A DNA stretch of 64,000 nt, from NCBI RefSeq assembly GCF_030705305.1, contig NZ_JAUZEE010000003.1:434001-498000 (forward strand). Direction: 5' to 3'. The notes beneath the pieces were generated by a model that worked only from the letters and a program-made list of their open reading frames with translations, did no database searches and was not told the DNA's origin. The position numbers were made by a program, and so were the translations under genes. Shown here one piece after another: positions 53,909 through 61,914 of the stretch (position 1 is its first letter; each line of letters begins with the position of its first letter). The stretch is from Leptothrix discophora (GTDB lineage Bacteria > Pseudomonadota > Gammaproteobacteria > Burkholderiales > Burkholderiaceae_C).

Positions 53909-55339
53909 TCATCGGCCGGGCCGCGGCAGGCGGGCCATCACGCCGGTGGGCAGCATCAGCGTGTTGCCGGCCTTGCCGGCCGGCGCGCCGCGCATCGGCC
54001 TGGGCAGCGAGCCGAGCACCGGCAGGCCCAGGCTCTCGACCAGGTCCTGCGGGCCGCGCACGCGCCGGTCCAGCAGCTCGCGCACCAGCGCGTAGCCCAC
54101 GGCCAGCAGCGTGCCCAGGAAGATGCTCAGCAGCGTGTTGAGCAACAGCTTGGGCGACGAATGGGTCGCCGGCTCGGTGGCCGGCGTCAGCACCGAGATG
54201 TTGGTCTGGGTGTTCTGGCTTTCCAGGCTGGTCTGGCTGGCCCGGGCGACGACCTGGTCGTAGGCACGCTGGGCGGTCTCGACTTCCTTCATCAGCACCG
54301 AGGCCTCGTCGCGCTGCTGCTTGAGCGCCAGCACCTTGCCGCGCTGGGCTTCGAGCGCGGCGCGGATCTCGCCCTCGCGCGCCTTGTTGATGGTGTTGGT
54401 GACGCCGACGCTGCCGCTGACGCGGTTGCTCTCGGTCTGCAGCTTGGCGCTCAGCTCGGCGATGTTGGCGCGCAGCTCGACCACCTGCGGGTGCGCGTCA
54501 CCCAGCCGCGCGTTGAGTTCCTGCAGCCGCGCTTCCTGGCGCGACAGGTCGGCGCGAAGGCCCGCCACGACCGGGTTGCTGAGCACGTCCTGCAGCTGGT
54601 CCGACTGGCTGCCGCGCGCCTGCGCGTTGCGGCTGCCCGACTCGGCCGACAGGGCCTGCAGGGCGACCAGCTGCGAGCTCAGCTCATTGAGGCGCTGGGT
54701 CTCGATGTCGAAGCGCTCGTCGGTGGCCAGGATGCCGCTGGTCTTCTGGTAGGCGGTCAGCTTGGCCTGGGCCTGTTCCAGCGTCTCGCGCAGTTCCTTG
54801 GCGCGGGCATCGAAGAACTCGTTGTACTGCTTGGCCGGCGAAACGCGCAGGCCGATGCTGACGTCCATGTAGGCCTTGACGAAGGCGTTCGCCAGCGCGG
54901 CGGCGAAGCGCGGGTCCGGGCTGGTGTAGCTGACGTTGACGACGTTGCTCTCGCGCGAGGGCTTCACGTCGAGCTTCTTCTTGAGCAGCTCGGCCACCCA
55001 GGCCTCGAAGTTGCCCTGGCCTTCGGTGGCCTCCAGCCACTCGGCGCGGGTCTGGGCGTTCTCGGTCAGGCGCAGGCCCTGCACCACGCGCTGGGCCACC
55101 CGGTCGCTCTGGATGATGTCGACCTGCGTGGCCATGTAGGCCGGCATCGCCATCGCGCCGAGCACCATGCCGGCGATCGGGTCGGGCGAGCGCACGTCCA
55201 GCACGACCGCGGCACTGGCGGTGTAGTTCTTCGGCAGCACCAGGCTGACGCCGACGGTGGTACCCACGGTCAGCACCAGCACCAGCATGGCGGACAGCCA
55301 GCGGGCCTTCAGGATGGACAGGAACTGGGAGAAGGTCAT
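53909..55339 (-). CDS. epsF: EpsF-type chain-length determinant protein (Wzz/GNVR)
   Basis: 476 aa. N-terminal membrane helix (AMLVLVLTVGTTVGVSLVLP), Wzz domain with NVVNVSYTSPDPRFAAALAN, long coiled region, GNVR-type C-terminal segment, and a second helix (LLNTLLSIFLGTLLAVGYAL) near residue 415. Sets polymer length with EpsG and links the cytoplasm to the periplasm. Belongs to the EpsF family of exosortase-associated EPS loci. Confidence 0.92.
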   Translation of the reverse strand: MTFSQFLSILKARWLSAMLVLVLTVGTTVGVSLVLPKNYTASAAVVLDVRSPDPIAGMVLGAMAMPAYMATQVDIIQSDRVAQRVVQGLRLTENAQTRAEWLEATEGQGNFEAWVAELLKKKLDVKPSRESNVVNVSYTSPDPRFAAALANAFVKAYMDVSIGLRVSPAKQYNEFFDARAKELRETLEQAQAKLTAYQKTSGILATDERFDIETQRLNELSSQLVALQALSAESGSRNAQARGSQSDQLQDVLSNPVVAGLRADLSRQEARLQELNARLGDAHPQVVELRANIAELSAKLQTESNRVSGSVGVTNTINKAREGEIRAALEAQRGKVLALKQQRDEASVLMKEVETAQRAYDQVVARASQTSLESQNTQTNISVLTPATEPATHSSPKLLLNTLLSIFLGTLLAVGYALVRELLDRRVRGPQDLVESLGLPVLGSLPRPMRGAPAGKAGNTLMLPTGVMARLPRPGR

Positions 55340-55463
55340 GGGGCGGAATCCTCGGGGCCTCGCGGGCCGCAGACCCAGGCAGGGCGGCGCTGGTGCGCCA
55401 GGTTGGCGCGGGAGTGGCCATGGTCGCCGAAAGGACCGTGTCCGGCCCCCGGTCGGACGTGGT

Positions 55464-56372
55464 TCAGAACAGGCTTTCGCGGACGAAGATCACGTCGCCT
55501 TCGCGCAGCGCGTCGGTCAGGGCCGGTTCAAGCTCCTGGACCTTGCCTTCGGCGCTGCGGCGATGGACCTTGAGACCCTTGACGGTGCCGCGCTGCGTCA
55601 CGCCGCCGCCGCTGGCCAGGGCCTGCATCACGGTCATGCCGCGCTCGAGCCGGAAGCTGCCGGGGCGCTGCACCTCGCCGTAGATGAAGACCATCGGCAT
55701 GCGCTCGACGTAGAGCGTGTCGCCATGGCGCACGACGATGTCCTGCTCGGTGCCGCCGCTGGTCATCAGGCGACCGATGTCGACGACGCTGCGCACCACC
55801 TTGCCCTCGCGCACGCCGGTGTGCACGACGATGTCGCTGCCACCGACGGCGATGCCGCCGGCCGTGGCCAGCAGCTCGGACAGCCGCAGGCCGGCGACCT
55901 CGATCGGGTAGCGACCCGGCCGGTTGACCATGCCCAGCACCGACGCCTGGTTGCCGCGCACCTGCAACAGCAGGATGCTGACCTGCGGCTGGCGCAGGAA
56001 GTTGCCCCGGCGCAGGCCGTCGGCGAGGGTCGTCTCGGCCTGCGCGACGCTCAGGCCGCCCAGCGTCAGCGTGCCCAGCAGCGGATAGCTGATGGTGCCG
56101 CTCTCGGACACGCGCGCTTCCAGCGACAGGTCCGCGCTCTGGTAGACGTTGATGCGCAGGACATCGCCGGCACCGATCACGTAGTCCTGGCGGACCGAGC
56201 CGGCCTGGGCCGGGGCCTGCGCTTGCGCGAGGGCCGGCAGCAGCCACGCGGCCAGCAGCAGCGGCAGCCAGGACAACAGCGAGAACGCCCGCAGCACCCG
56301 CCGGAGGTCCGGCCAGGTCAAGGCGCGGGCCCGGTCGATCGAAAGGCGTGCGGCAGCGGGGGTGTCGATCAT
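55464..56372 (-). CDS. epsE: EpsE-type outer-membrane polysaccharide export protein
   Basis: 302 aa from MIDTPAAARLS. Signal peptide (LLPALAQAQAPAQA), then Poly_export domain YVIGAGDVLRINVYQSADLS and SLBB-type repeats VLGMVNRPGRYPIEVAGL and FIYGEVQRPGSFRLERGM. Wza family pore. The start is uncertain: a GTG at 56417 overlaps the epsD stop (GTGA) and would add 15 residues; neither has a clear Shine-Dalgarno. 124 bp separates it from epsF. Confidence 0.92.
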   Translation of the reverse strand: MIDTPAAARLSIDRARALTWPDLRRVLRAFSLLSWLPLLLAAWLLPALAQAQAPAQAGSVRQDYVIGAGDVLRINVYQSADLSLEARVSESGTISYPLLGTLTLGGLSVAQAETTLADGLRRGNFLRQPQVSILLLQVRGNQASVLGMVNRPGRYPIEVAGLRLSELLATAGGIAVGGSDIVVHTGVREGKVVRSVVDIGRLMTSGGTEQDIVVRHGDTLYVERMPMVFIYGEVQRPGSFRLERGMTVMQALASGGGVTQRGTVKGLKVHRRSAEGKVQELEPALTDALREGDVIFVRESLF

Positions 56373-56413
56373 GCGGAGGGGGTGGCTGCGGTCGGGTTGG
56401 GTCGGAAGTCCGT

Positions 56414-57283
56414 TCACTGCGGGGCGGAAGCCGCGCCGGCCGCGAACTGGCCCTGGTAGCTGATCTTGGACTTGTCGCGCAGGCGCTTCATCTCGTCGCC
56501 GAGGACCTTGCGCTTGCGCTCGTTCATCAGGAACTGCTCGATCGCGGGCTTGGCCTGGTCCAGCGACACAGGCTGCGGCTTGGCCGCAGTCAGGAACATC
56601 ACGCTGACGCCCGCCGGCGAGGGCAGCGTCAGGTGCTGGCCTTCGGCCATCGTGCCGATCTGGTCGATCAGGTTGAGCGGCAGGTTCTCGGCCGGCTGGT
56701 TGACCGAACGCGAGGCGAACTTGATGCCGGCCGCCTTCAGCTGCTTGGCCAGCTCATCGGCCGTGCGGGCGGCCTTGGCGACAGGTTCGACCACCTTGGC
56801 GGCGTCGCCCGGGGCCTCGATGCTGAACTCTTCCAGCGTGTAGACGCGGCGTTCGGCGAACAGGGCCGGCTTGCTCTTGTAGTAGGCGGCGATGTCGTCG
56901 TCACCGGGCTTGGACACGCTGTTGGCAACCTTGTCGGCATAGGCGCGGGCCACGATCTCGCGCTTGGCGGCCTCGATGGCCATGACCACGTTCGGATCGC
57001 GGTCGAGCTTCTGCTCGCCGGCTTCCTGGATCGCCAGTTCCTGGTCGATCAGGCCTTCGAGCACGCGCTTGCCGGCGGCCTGCGCCTGGTCGGCCGGCAA
57101 GCCCGGCTGGCGCTGCAGCACGAAGTTGATCTGGTGGACCGAGATCTCTTCCTTGTTGACCTTGGCCGCCACCTGGGTGGCGCCCTTCTTGTCACCGCCT
57201 CCGCAGGCTGCCAGCAGCACGGCGGCGGCGATCAGGGTCACGACGGTGGCGCCACGGGCGGCAGGACGGATGCGATGGGTCAT
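56414..57283 (-). CDS. epsD: EpsD-type peptidyl-prolyl isomerase-like lipoprotein
   Basis: 289 aa. Lipobox VLLAACGGG (Cys27) gives a periplasmic lipoprotein. SurA/PrsA-like helical N-terminal region (NKEEISVHQINFVLQRQPGL, then QELAIQEAGEQKLDRDPNV) and a PpiC-like domain (YTLEEFSIEAP to LTLPSPAGVSVMFL). EpsD family proteins accompany EPS export genes; whether they isomerise proline or act as chaperones is not settled. First gene of the eps block (epsD-E-F-G). Confidence 0.88.
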   Translation of the reverse strand: MTHRIRPAARGATVVTLIAAAVLLAACGGGDKKGATQVAAKVNKEEISVHQINFVLQRQPGLPADQAQAAGKRVLEGLIDQELAIQEAGEQKLDRDPNVVMAIEAAKREIVARAYADKVANSVSKPGDDDIAAYYKSKPALFAERRVYTLEEFSIEAPGDAAKVVEPVAKAARTADELAKQLKAAGIKFASRSVNQPAENLPLNLIDQIGTMAEGQHLTLPSPAGVSVMFLTAAKPQPVSLDQAKPAIEQFLMNERKRKVLGDEMKRLRDKSKISYQGQFAAGAASAPQ

Positions 57284-57715
57284 GTTCAAGCAGGCTCCCC
57301 GCCCCTCGCGTCGACCATCTCGGGGCCGGCACAGGGGTTTGTTCATGAATGGGCCGTGCAGGCGTTCAGGCCTGCCGCAGCGTCGTTGCCCGGGCGCTTC
57401 ATCGCGGCGGATGCGTGAAGGGAAAACCCAAGGCGGGCGGATATTAGCGGGGTACAGGCGGGATAACCCCTCCCTGAATCGGAGGTGGAGACGCTGGCTT
57501 GGCCAGTGCGTCAAAACTCCACGGCCTGGCTCGCGGGCCGAGCCAGACCCCCCGGCACGGAGGATCGGCCGGCCCGCTCAAATCGGCAAACGTGTCCCGC
57601 CGAGGCTGGGTGGGTCGGGAGACTGGGAGCCTGGAACCCCCGGAAGCTTGGGTTTTACGGCCGTCTCCGCGAAGATCCGGCCTTGACCACCATGACCCAC
57701 TCTTGCCCAGGACAG
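57284..57715. other. 432-bp intergenic region between divergent epsD and the phosphatase gene
   Basis: Contains both promoters and no gene I can support. On the minus strand there is a TAATAT (57441-57446) with no fitting -35. The inverted repeat CTGGC-TTG-GCCAG lies at about 57491-57503. I looked for a c-di-GMP riboswitch and for a -12/-24 sigma-54 site and saw neither in recognisable form. Confidence 0.5.
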
Positions 57716-57718
57716 ATG

Positions 57719-58330
57719 ATGAGCAAATCACCCTCTCCGGACCGTCGCCTCGCCCTGCGCAGGGGTGCGGGCACCGTCGCCGGCCTGGCGCTGGTTGCCG
57801 CCACCGGCTGGCCCCGGCCCGGCCGCGCCAGCGCCGATGCCGCCGCCCTGCTGCGCAGCGGCGGCGTGGTGCTGGCGATCCGCCACGCGATCGCGCCCGG
57901 CACCTTCGACCCGCCCGAGTTCCGGCTGGGTGACTGCCGGACCCAGCGCAACCTCGACGAGGCCGGCCGCGAGCAGTCGCGCCGCATTGGCGGCTGGTTC
58001 ACCGAACGTGCGCTGGCGCCGCAGGCGGTGCGCAGCAGCCCGTGGTGCCGCTGCGTGGACACCGCCACGCTGGCCTTCGGCCGCGCCGAGGTCTGGCCGG
58101 CCCTGGGCTCGCCGTACGGCCGGGCCGAGACGTCCAATGCCGCCGCGCTGGCCGAACTCGACCGTCAGCTGGCCACCGTGGCCGACCGACCGGGCGGCTT
58201 CGAGGTCTGGGTCACGCACCAGTTCGTGCTGTCGGCCTGGGTGGGCACGTCCACCGCATCCGGCGAGGGGCTGCTGCTGCGCAGCGCCGCCGGCCGGGCC
58301 GAGGTGCTGGCGCGGTTCCAGGTGACATGA
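57719..58330 (+). CDS. Exported histidine phosphatase family protein
   Basis: 203 aa. Signal-like N-terminus with RR (SKSPSPDRRLALRRGAGTVAGLALVAA) suggesting Tat or Sec export. Histidine phosphatase core: LAIRHAIAPGTFDPPEF in place of RHG, SPWCRCVDTATLAFG, and the second catalytic His in VWVTHQFVLSAWVG. AGGA lies seven bases before ATG 57719; ATGs at 57716 and 57692 share the frame. Substrate unknown. 34 bp before the next gene, so part of one transcript with the flavoprotein genes. Confidence 0.85.
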   Translation: MSKSPSPDRRLALRRGAGTVAGLALVAATGWPRPGRASADAAALLRSGGVVLAIRHAIAPGTFDPPEFRLGDCRTQRNLDEAGREQSRRIGGWFTERALAPQAVRSSPWCRCVDTATLAFGRAEVWPALGSPYGRAETSNAAALAELDRQLATVADRPGGFEVWVTHQFVLSAWVGTSTASGEGLLLRSAAGRAEVLARFQVT

Positions 58331-58364
58331 ACCGGTCGATGATCGGCCCCGATCGGACGACAGG

Positions 58365-60677
58365 ATGCAATCGATGGACAGGATGGACGGACAGCGCCTG
58401 AGGGCGAACCGGCAGGTCGGGCGAGGGGGCAGCGGGCGTTCCAGCCGGGGCTGCGCGCGCACAGGTCTGGTCGGCGTGGTGGTGCTTCTGCTGCTTCTGG
58501 CCATGCTGGCCCTGCTCACCTTGCCGCTGCTGCCCGGTGAGCAGCTGCCGACGCTGGCCACGCTGCAGGCCGCGCAGGCACAGCTGCAGGCCTGGCAGGC
58601 CAGCCGGCCGCTGGCGACGGCCGGGCTCTACCTGCTGGTCTACGTCGGCGTGGCGGCCCTGTCCCTGCCGGGTGCGGCCCTGCTGACGCTGGCGGGCGGT
58701 GCGCTGTTCGGCCTCGGCTGGGGGCTGCTACTGGTCTCCTTCGCGTCGACGATCGGTGCGACGCTGGCCTTCCTCGCCTCGCGCTGGCTGCTGCGCGACC
58801 GGGTCCAGTCGCGCTGGGGCGACCGGCTGGCCACCGTCAACGCCGGGGTCGCCCGCGACGGCGCCTTCTACCTGTTCACGCTGCGGCTGGTGCCCGCCCT
58901 GCCCTTCTTCGTCGTCAACCTGCTGATGGGCCTGACGCCGATGCGGACATGGACCTACGCCTGGGTCAGCCAGCTGGGCATGCTGCCGGCCACCGCCGCC
59001 TACGTGAACGCCGGCACCGAGCTGGCACGGCTGCGCTCGCTGGCCGACGTGGTCTCGCCCGGCCTGCTCGGCGCCTTCGTGCTGCTGGGCCTGTTCCCGC
59101 TGCTGGCACGGGCGATGCTCGCCCGCCTGCGCCAGGGCTGGCGCGACCACCTGGCGTTGCGGCGCTGGCCCCGGCCACGCCGTTTCGACCGCAACCTGAT
59201 CGTCATCGGCGGCGGATCGGCCGGGCTGGTGACGGCCTACATCGCCGCAGCCGTCAAGGCCCGCGTGACCCTGGTCGAGCGTGACCGGCTCGGCGGCGAC
59301 TGCCTGAACACCGGCTGTGTGCCGTCCAAGGCGCTGATCCGGGCAGCCCGCGCGGCCCACGAGGTGCGCCGCGCGGCGGCCTACGGCGTGCAGGCCAGCG
59401 TGCCGGAGGTCGACTTCGCTGCCGTGATAGCGCGCGTGCGGCGTGTCATCGCCGCGATCGAACCGCACGACTCGGTCGAGCGCTACACCGGCCTGGGCGT
59501 GGACATCGCGCTCGGCCATGCCCGCATCGTCTCGCCCTGGGCGGTCGAGATCACCGGCCACGACGGCAGCGTGCGCACGCTGACCAGCCGGGCCATCGTC
59601 ATCGCCGCCGGGGCGCGGCCGACGCTGCCGGACATCCCCGGCCTGGCCGATGCGCCCTGGGTCACGTCCGACACGGTCTGGTCGCTGCGCCAGCGCCCGG
59701 CCCGGCTGCTGGTGCTCGGCGGCGGGCCGATCGGCTGCGAGCTGGCACAGGCCTACGCCCGGCTGGGCAGCCGCGTCACGCTGGTCGAGCAGGCCCCGCG
59801 CCTGCTGCTGCGCGAGGACGCCGAGGTCGGCGCCTTCCTCGCCGCCGCCTTCGCCCGCGACGGCATCGAGGTCCGCACCGGCACGCGCGCCCTGGCCTTC
59901 GGACGCGATGCCGACGGCGGCCACCACCTGCGCGTGCAAGCCGAGGCGGCCGGTGCCGAGCCGGTCGAGATCGGCTTCGACACGGTGCTGGTGGCCGTCG
60001 GCCGCAGCGCCCGCCTGAGCGGCTACGGCCTGGAGGAACTGGGCATCGCCACCGGCCGCACCGTCGAGGTCGACGGCTACCTGCGCACCGCCATCCCGAC
60101 CATCCACGCCGCCGGCGACGTGGCCGGGCCCTGGCAGTTCACGCACGCCGCCGCGCACCAGGCCTGGTATGCGGCGGTGAACGCCCTGTTCGCACCGTTC
60201 AAGCGCTTTGCGGTCGACACCCGGCTGATGCCGGCGGTGACCTACACCGACCCGGAGATCGCGCGGGTCGGCCTCAACGCGGCCGAGGCGAGCGCCCAGG
60301 GCATCGCGGTCGAGCGCACCCGCTTCGAGCTGGCCGAGCTGGACCGGGCCCTGATCGATGGCGAGGCGGGCGATGGCGAGGCCGGCGACGGCACGAACCC
60401 CGGCTGGGTCGAGGTCCTGACCGTGCCCGGCAAGGACCGCATCCTGGGCGTCACCATCGTCGGCGCCCATGCCGGCGAGCTGCTGGCCGAGTGGGTGCTG
60501 GCGATGAAGCACGGCATCGGCCTGAACGGCGTGCTCGGCACGATCCACGTCTACCCGACGCTGGCCGAATCGGCCCGGCACGCGGCCGGCGCGTGGAAGC
60601 GGGCCCATGCACCGCAGGCGCTGCTGGCCTGGGTCGGGCGTTTCCATGCCTGGCGGCGCGAAGGCTGGCGCGCATGA
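58365..60677 (+). CDS. VTT (DedA-like) membrane domain fused to a pyridine-nucleotide disulfide oxidoreductase
   Basis: 770 aa. N-terminal half (30-260): several membrane helices of the SNARE-associated/VTT fold, including LSLPGAALLTLAGGALFG and FFVVNLLMGLTPMRTWTY. C-terminal half (275-740): FAD domain GGGSAGLVTAYIAAAVKA (282-) with redox-active GGDCLNTGCVPSK (Cys313, Cys318), NAD site VLGGGPIGCELAQAYARL, and dimerisation domain with catalytic His in GTIHVYPTLAES. It has no MerA-type metal-binding domain and no C-terminal Cys pair, so mercuric reductase is unlikely. The substrate is unknown. First Met of the frame chosen; later starts possible. A DGEAGD repeat lies in the loop near residue 665. 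Confidence 0.9.
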   Translation: MQSMDRMDGQRLRANRQVGRGGSGRSSRGCARTGLVGVVVLLLLLAMLALLTLPLLPGEQLPTLATLQAAQAQLQAWQASRPLATAGLYLLVYVGVAALSLPGAALLTLAGGALFGLGWGLLLVSFASTIGATLAFLASRWLLRDRVQSRWGDRLATVNAGVARDGAFYLFTLRLVPALPFFVVNLLMGLTPMRTWTYAWVSQLGMLPATAAYVNAGTELARLRSLADVVSPGLLGAFVLLGLFPLLARAMLARLRQGWRDHLALRRWPRPRRFDRNLIVIGGGSAGLVTAYIAAAVKARVTLVERDRLGGDCLNTGCVPSKALIRAARAAHEVRRAAAYGVQASVPEVDFAAVIARVRRVIAAIEPHDSVERYTGLGVDIALGHARIVSPWAVEITGHDGSVRTLTSRAIVIAAGARPTLPDIPGLADAPWVTSDTVWSLRQRPARLLVLGGGPIGCELAQAYARLGSRVTLVEQAPRLLLREDAEVGAFLAAAFARDGIEVRTGTRALAFGRDADGGHHLRVQAEAAGAEPVEIGFDTVLVAVGRSARLSGYGLEELGIATGRTVEVDGYLRTAIPTIHAAGDVAGPWQFTHAAAHQAWYAAVNALFAPFKRFAVDTRLMPAVTYTDPEIARVGLNAAEASAQGIAVERTRFELAELDRALIDGEAGDGEAGDGTNPGWVEVLTVPGKDRILGVTIVGAHAGELLAEWVLAMKHGIGLNGVLGTIHVYPTLAESARHAAGAWKRAHAPQALLAWVGRFHAWRREGWRA

Positions 60678-61909
60678 CGGATCCGGACACGTCGGCGAGC
60701 GCCCGCTCACCCGCCCCGCCGCGCCAGACCCACGGCCAGCGCCGCGTGGTGCTGCTCGGTGGCGGCCATGCCCACGTCGGCGTGCTGGCCGAGCTGGCCC
60801 GCCAGCCGCTTCCGCGCGGCTGGGAGGTCCACCTCGTCAGCCCGTCGCCGCGCCAGTTCTACAGCGGCATGCTGCCCGGCTGGCTGGCTGGCCACTACCC
60901 GCTGGATGCCTGCGCGATCCGGCTCGACCGGCTGGCCGAACAGGCCGGCGTGGCCCTGCACCTGACCCGCGGCCGGGCGCTGGCGCTGCCACCACCCGGC
61001 CAGGTCAACGCGGCCCACCAGGCCGTGCTGACCAGCGACGGCCGGCGCCTGCCCTTCGACCTGCTGAGCCTGGACACCGGCCCGGTCGCCGCGCTGGCCG
61101 GCCTGCCCGGCGCGGCCGAACATGCGCTGTCGCTGCGGCCGATCGAGGCCTTCGTGGCCGCCTGGCCCCGCCTGGTCGACCGCATCCGCTCGACGCCCGG
61201 CTTCACGCTCGCCGTGCTGGGCGCGGGTGCCGGCGGCATCGAGCTGGCCTGCGCGATCGCCCACCGGGCCCGCCGCGACGGCTGGCCGGGACTGCGCATC
61301 CGCCTGGTCGGCCGCGACGCCCGGCCGCTGCCGGGCGCACCGTCGCGGGCTCGCCGGCTGGTCGAGGACGCGCTGGCGCGCCACGGCATCGACTGGCAGG
61401 GCGGGCGCGGCGTGGCCGGCGTGGCCGCGCGCGGCCTGCTGTTTGGCGACGGCAGCGGGCTGGCCGCCGATGCCGTGCTGCTGGCCACCGGCGCGGCCGC
61501 GCCCGACTGGCCGGCCGCCGCCGGGCTGGCCTGCGACGCGCTCGGCCATGTGCGGGTCGACCGGGCGCTTCGCAGCCTGTCGCACCCGCAGGTGCTGGCC
61601 GCCGGCGACCTGGCCGCGCTGGCCGATGCGCGGCCGCATGCCGGCGTCTACGCGGTGCGGGCCGGGCCGGTGCTGGCCGCCAGCCTGCGCGCGATCGTCG
61701 AAGGCCGCAGGCCCGCGGCCTGGACGCCGCAGCGCCACGCGCTCTACCTGCTGGCCACCGGCGGACGCCATGCCATCGCCACCTGGGGGCCGCTGGCCTG
61801 GCAGGGCGACTGGGTCTGGCGCTGGAAGGACCGCATCGACCGCGCCTTCCTGGCCCGCCACGGCACCGTCACCGGCCGCGAGGCCGCCCCCGGCACCCGC
61901 TTATCCTGA
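60674..61909 (+). CDS. Stand-alone FAD/NAD(P)-binding oxidoreductase, SelD-N-like (NDH-2 type)
   Basis: 411 aa. Two Rossmann domains: RRVVLLGGGHAHVGVLAEL and FTLAVLGAGAGGIELACAI, with YSGMLPGWLAGHY and LLSLDTGP. The sequence pattern is that of the FAD-containing N-terminal domain fused to SelD in some bacteria, but no selD domain follows. The C-terminus has helical LATGGRHAIATWGPLAWQG. Start ATG overlaps the upstream gene stop by four bases (ATGA). Probably acts in electron transfer to a quinone or a partner protein. Confidence 0.88.
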   Translation: MTDPDTSASARSPAPPRQTHGQRRVVLLGGGHAHVGVLAELARQPLPRGWEVHLVSPSPRQFYSGMLPGWLAGHYPLDACAIRLDRLAEQAGVALHLTRGRALALPPPGQVNAAHQAVLTSDGRRLPFDLLSLDTGPVAALAGLPGAAEHALSLRPIEAFVAAWPRLVDRIRSTPGFTLAVLGAGAGGIELACAIAHRARRDGWPGLRIRLVGRDARPLPGAPSRARRLVEDALARHGIDWQGGRGVAGVAARGLLFGDGSGLAADAVLLATGAAAPDWPAAAGLACDALGHVRVDRALRSLSHPQVLAAGDLAALADARPHAGVYAVRAGPVLAASLRAIVEGRRPAAWTPQRHALYLLATGGRHAIATWGPLAWQGDWVWRWKDRIDRAFLARHGTVTGREAAPGTRLS

Positions 61910-61914
61910 CGGCC

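Noticed and set aside
57284-57715. Cyclic-di-GMP riboswitch before the eps genes or the phosphatase gene
   Set aside because: I could not find the conserved core of a GEMM-type element on either strand.
58365-60677. Mercuric reductase (merA)
   Set aside because: The disulfide-oxidoreductase core matches, but the N-terminal metal-binding domain and the C-terminal cysteine pair are absent and no mer genes are nearby.
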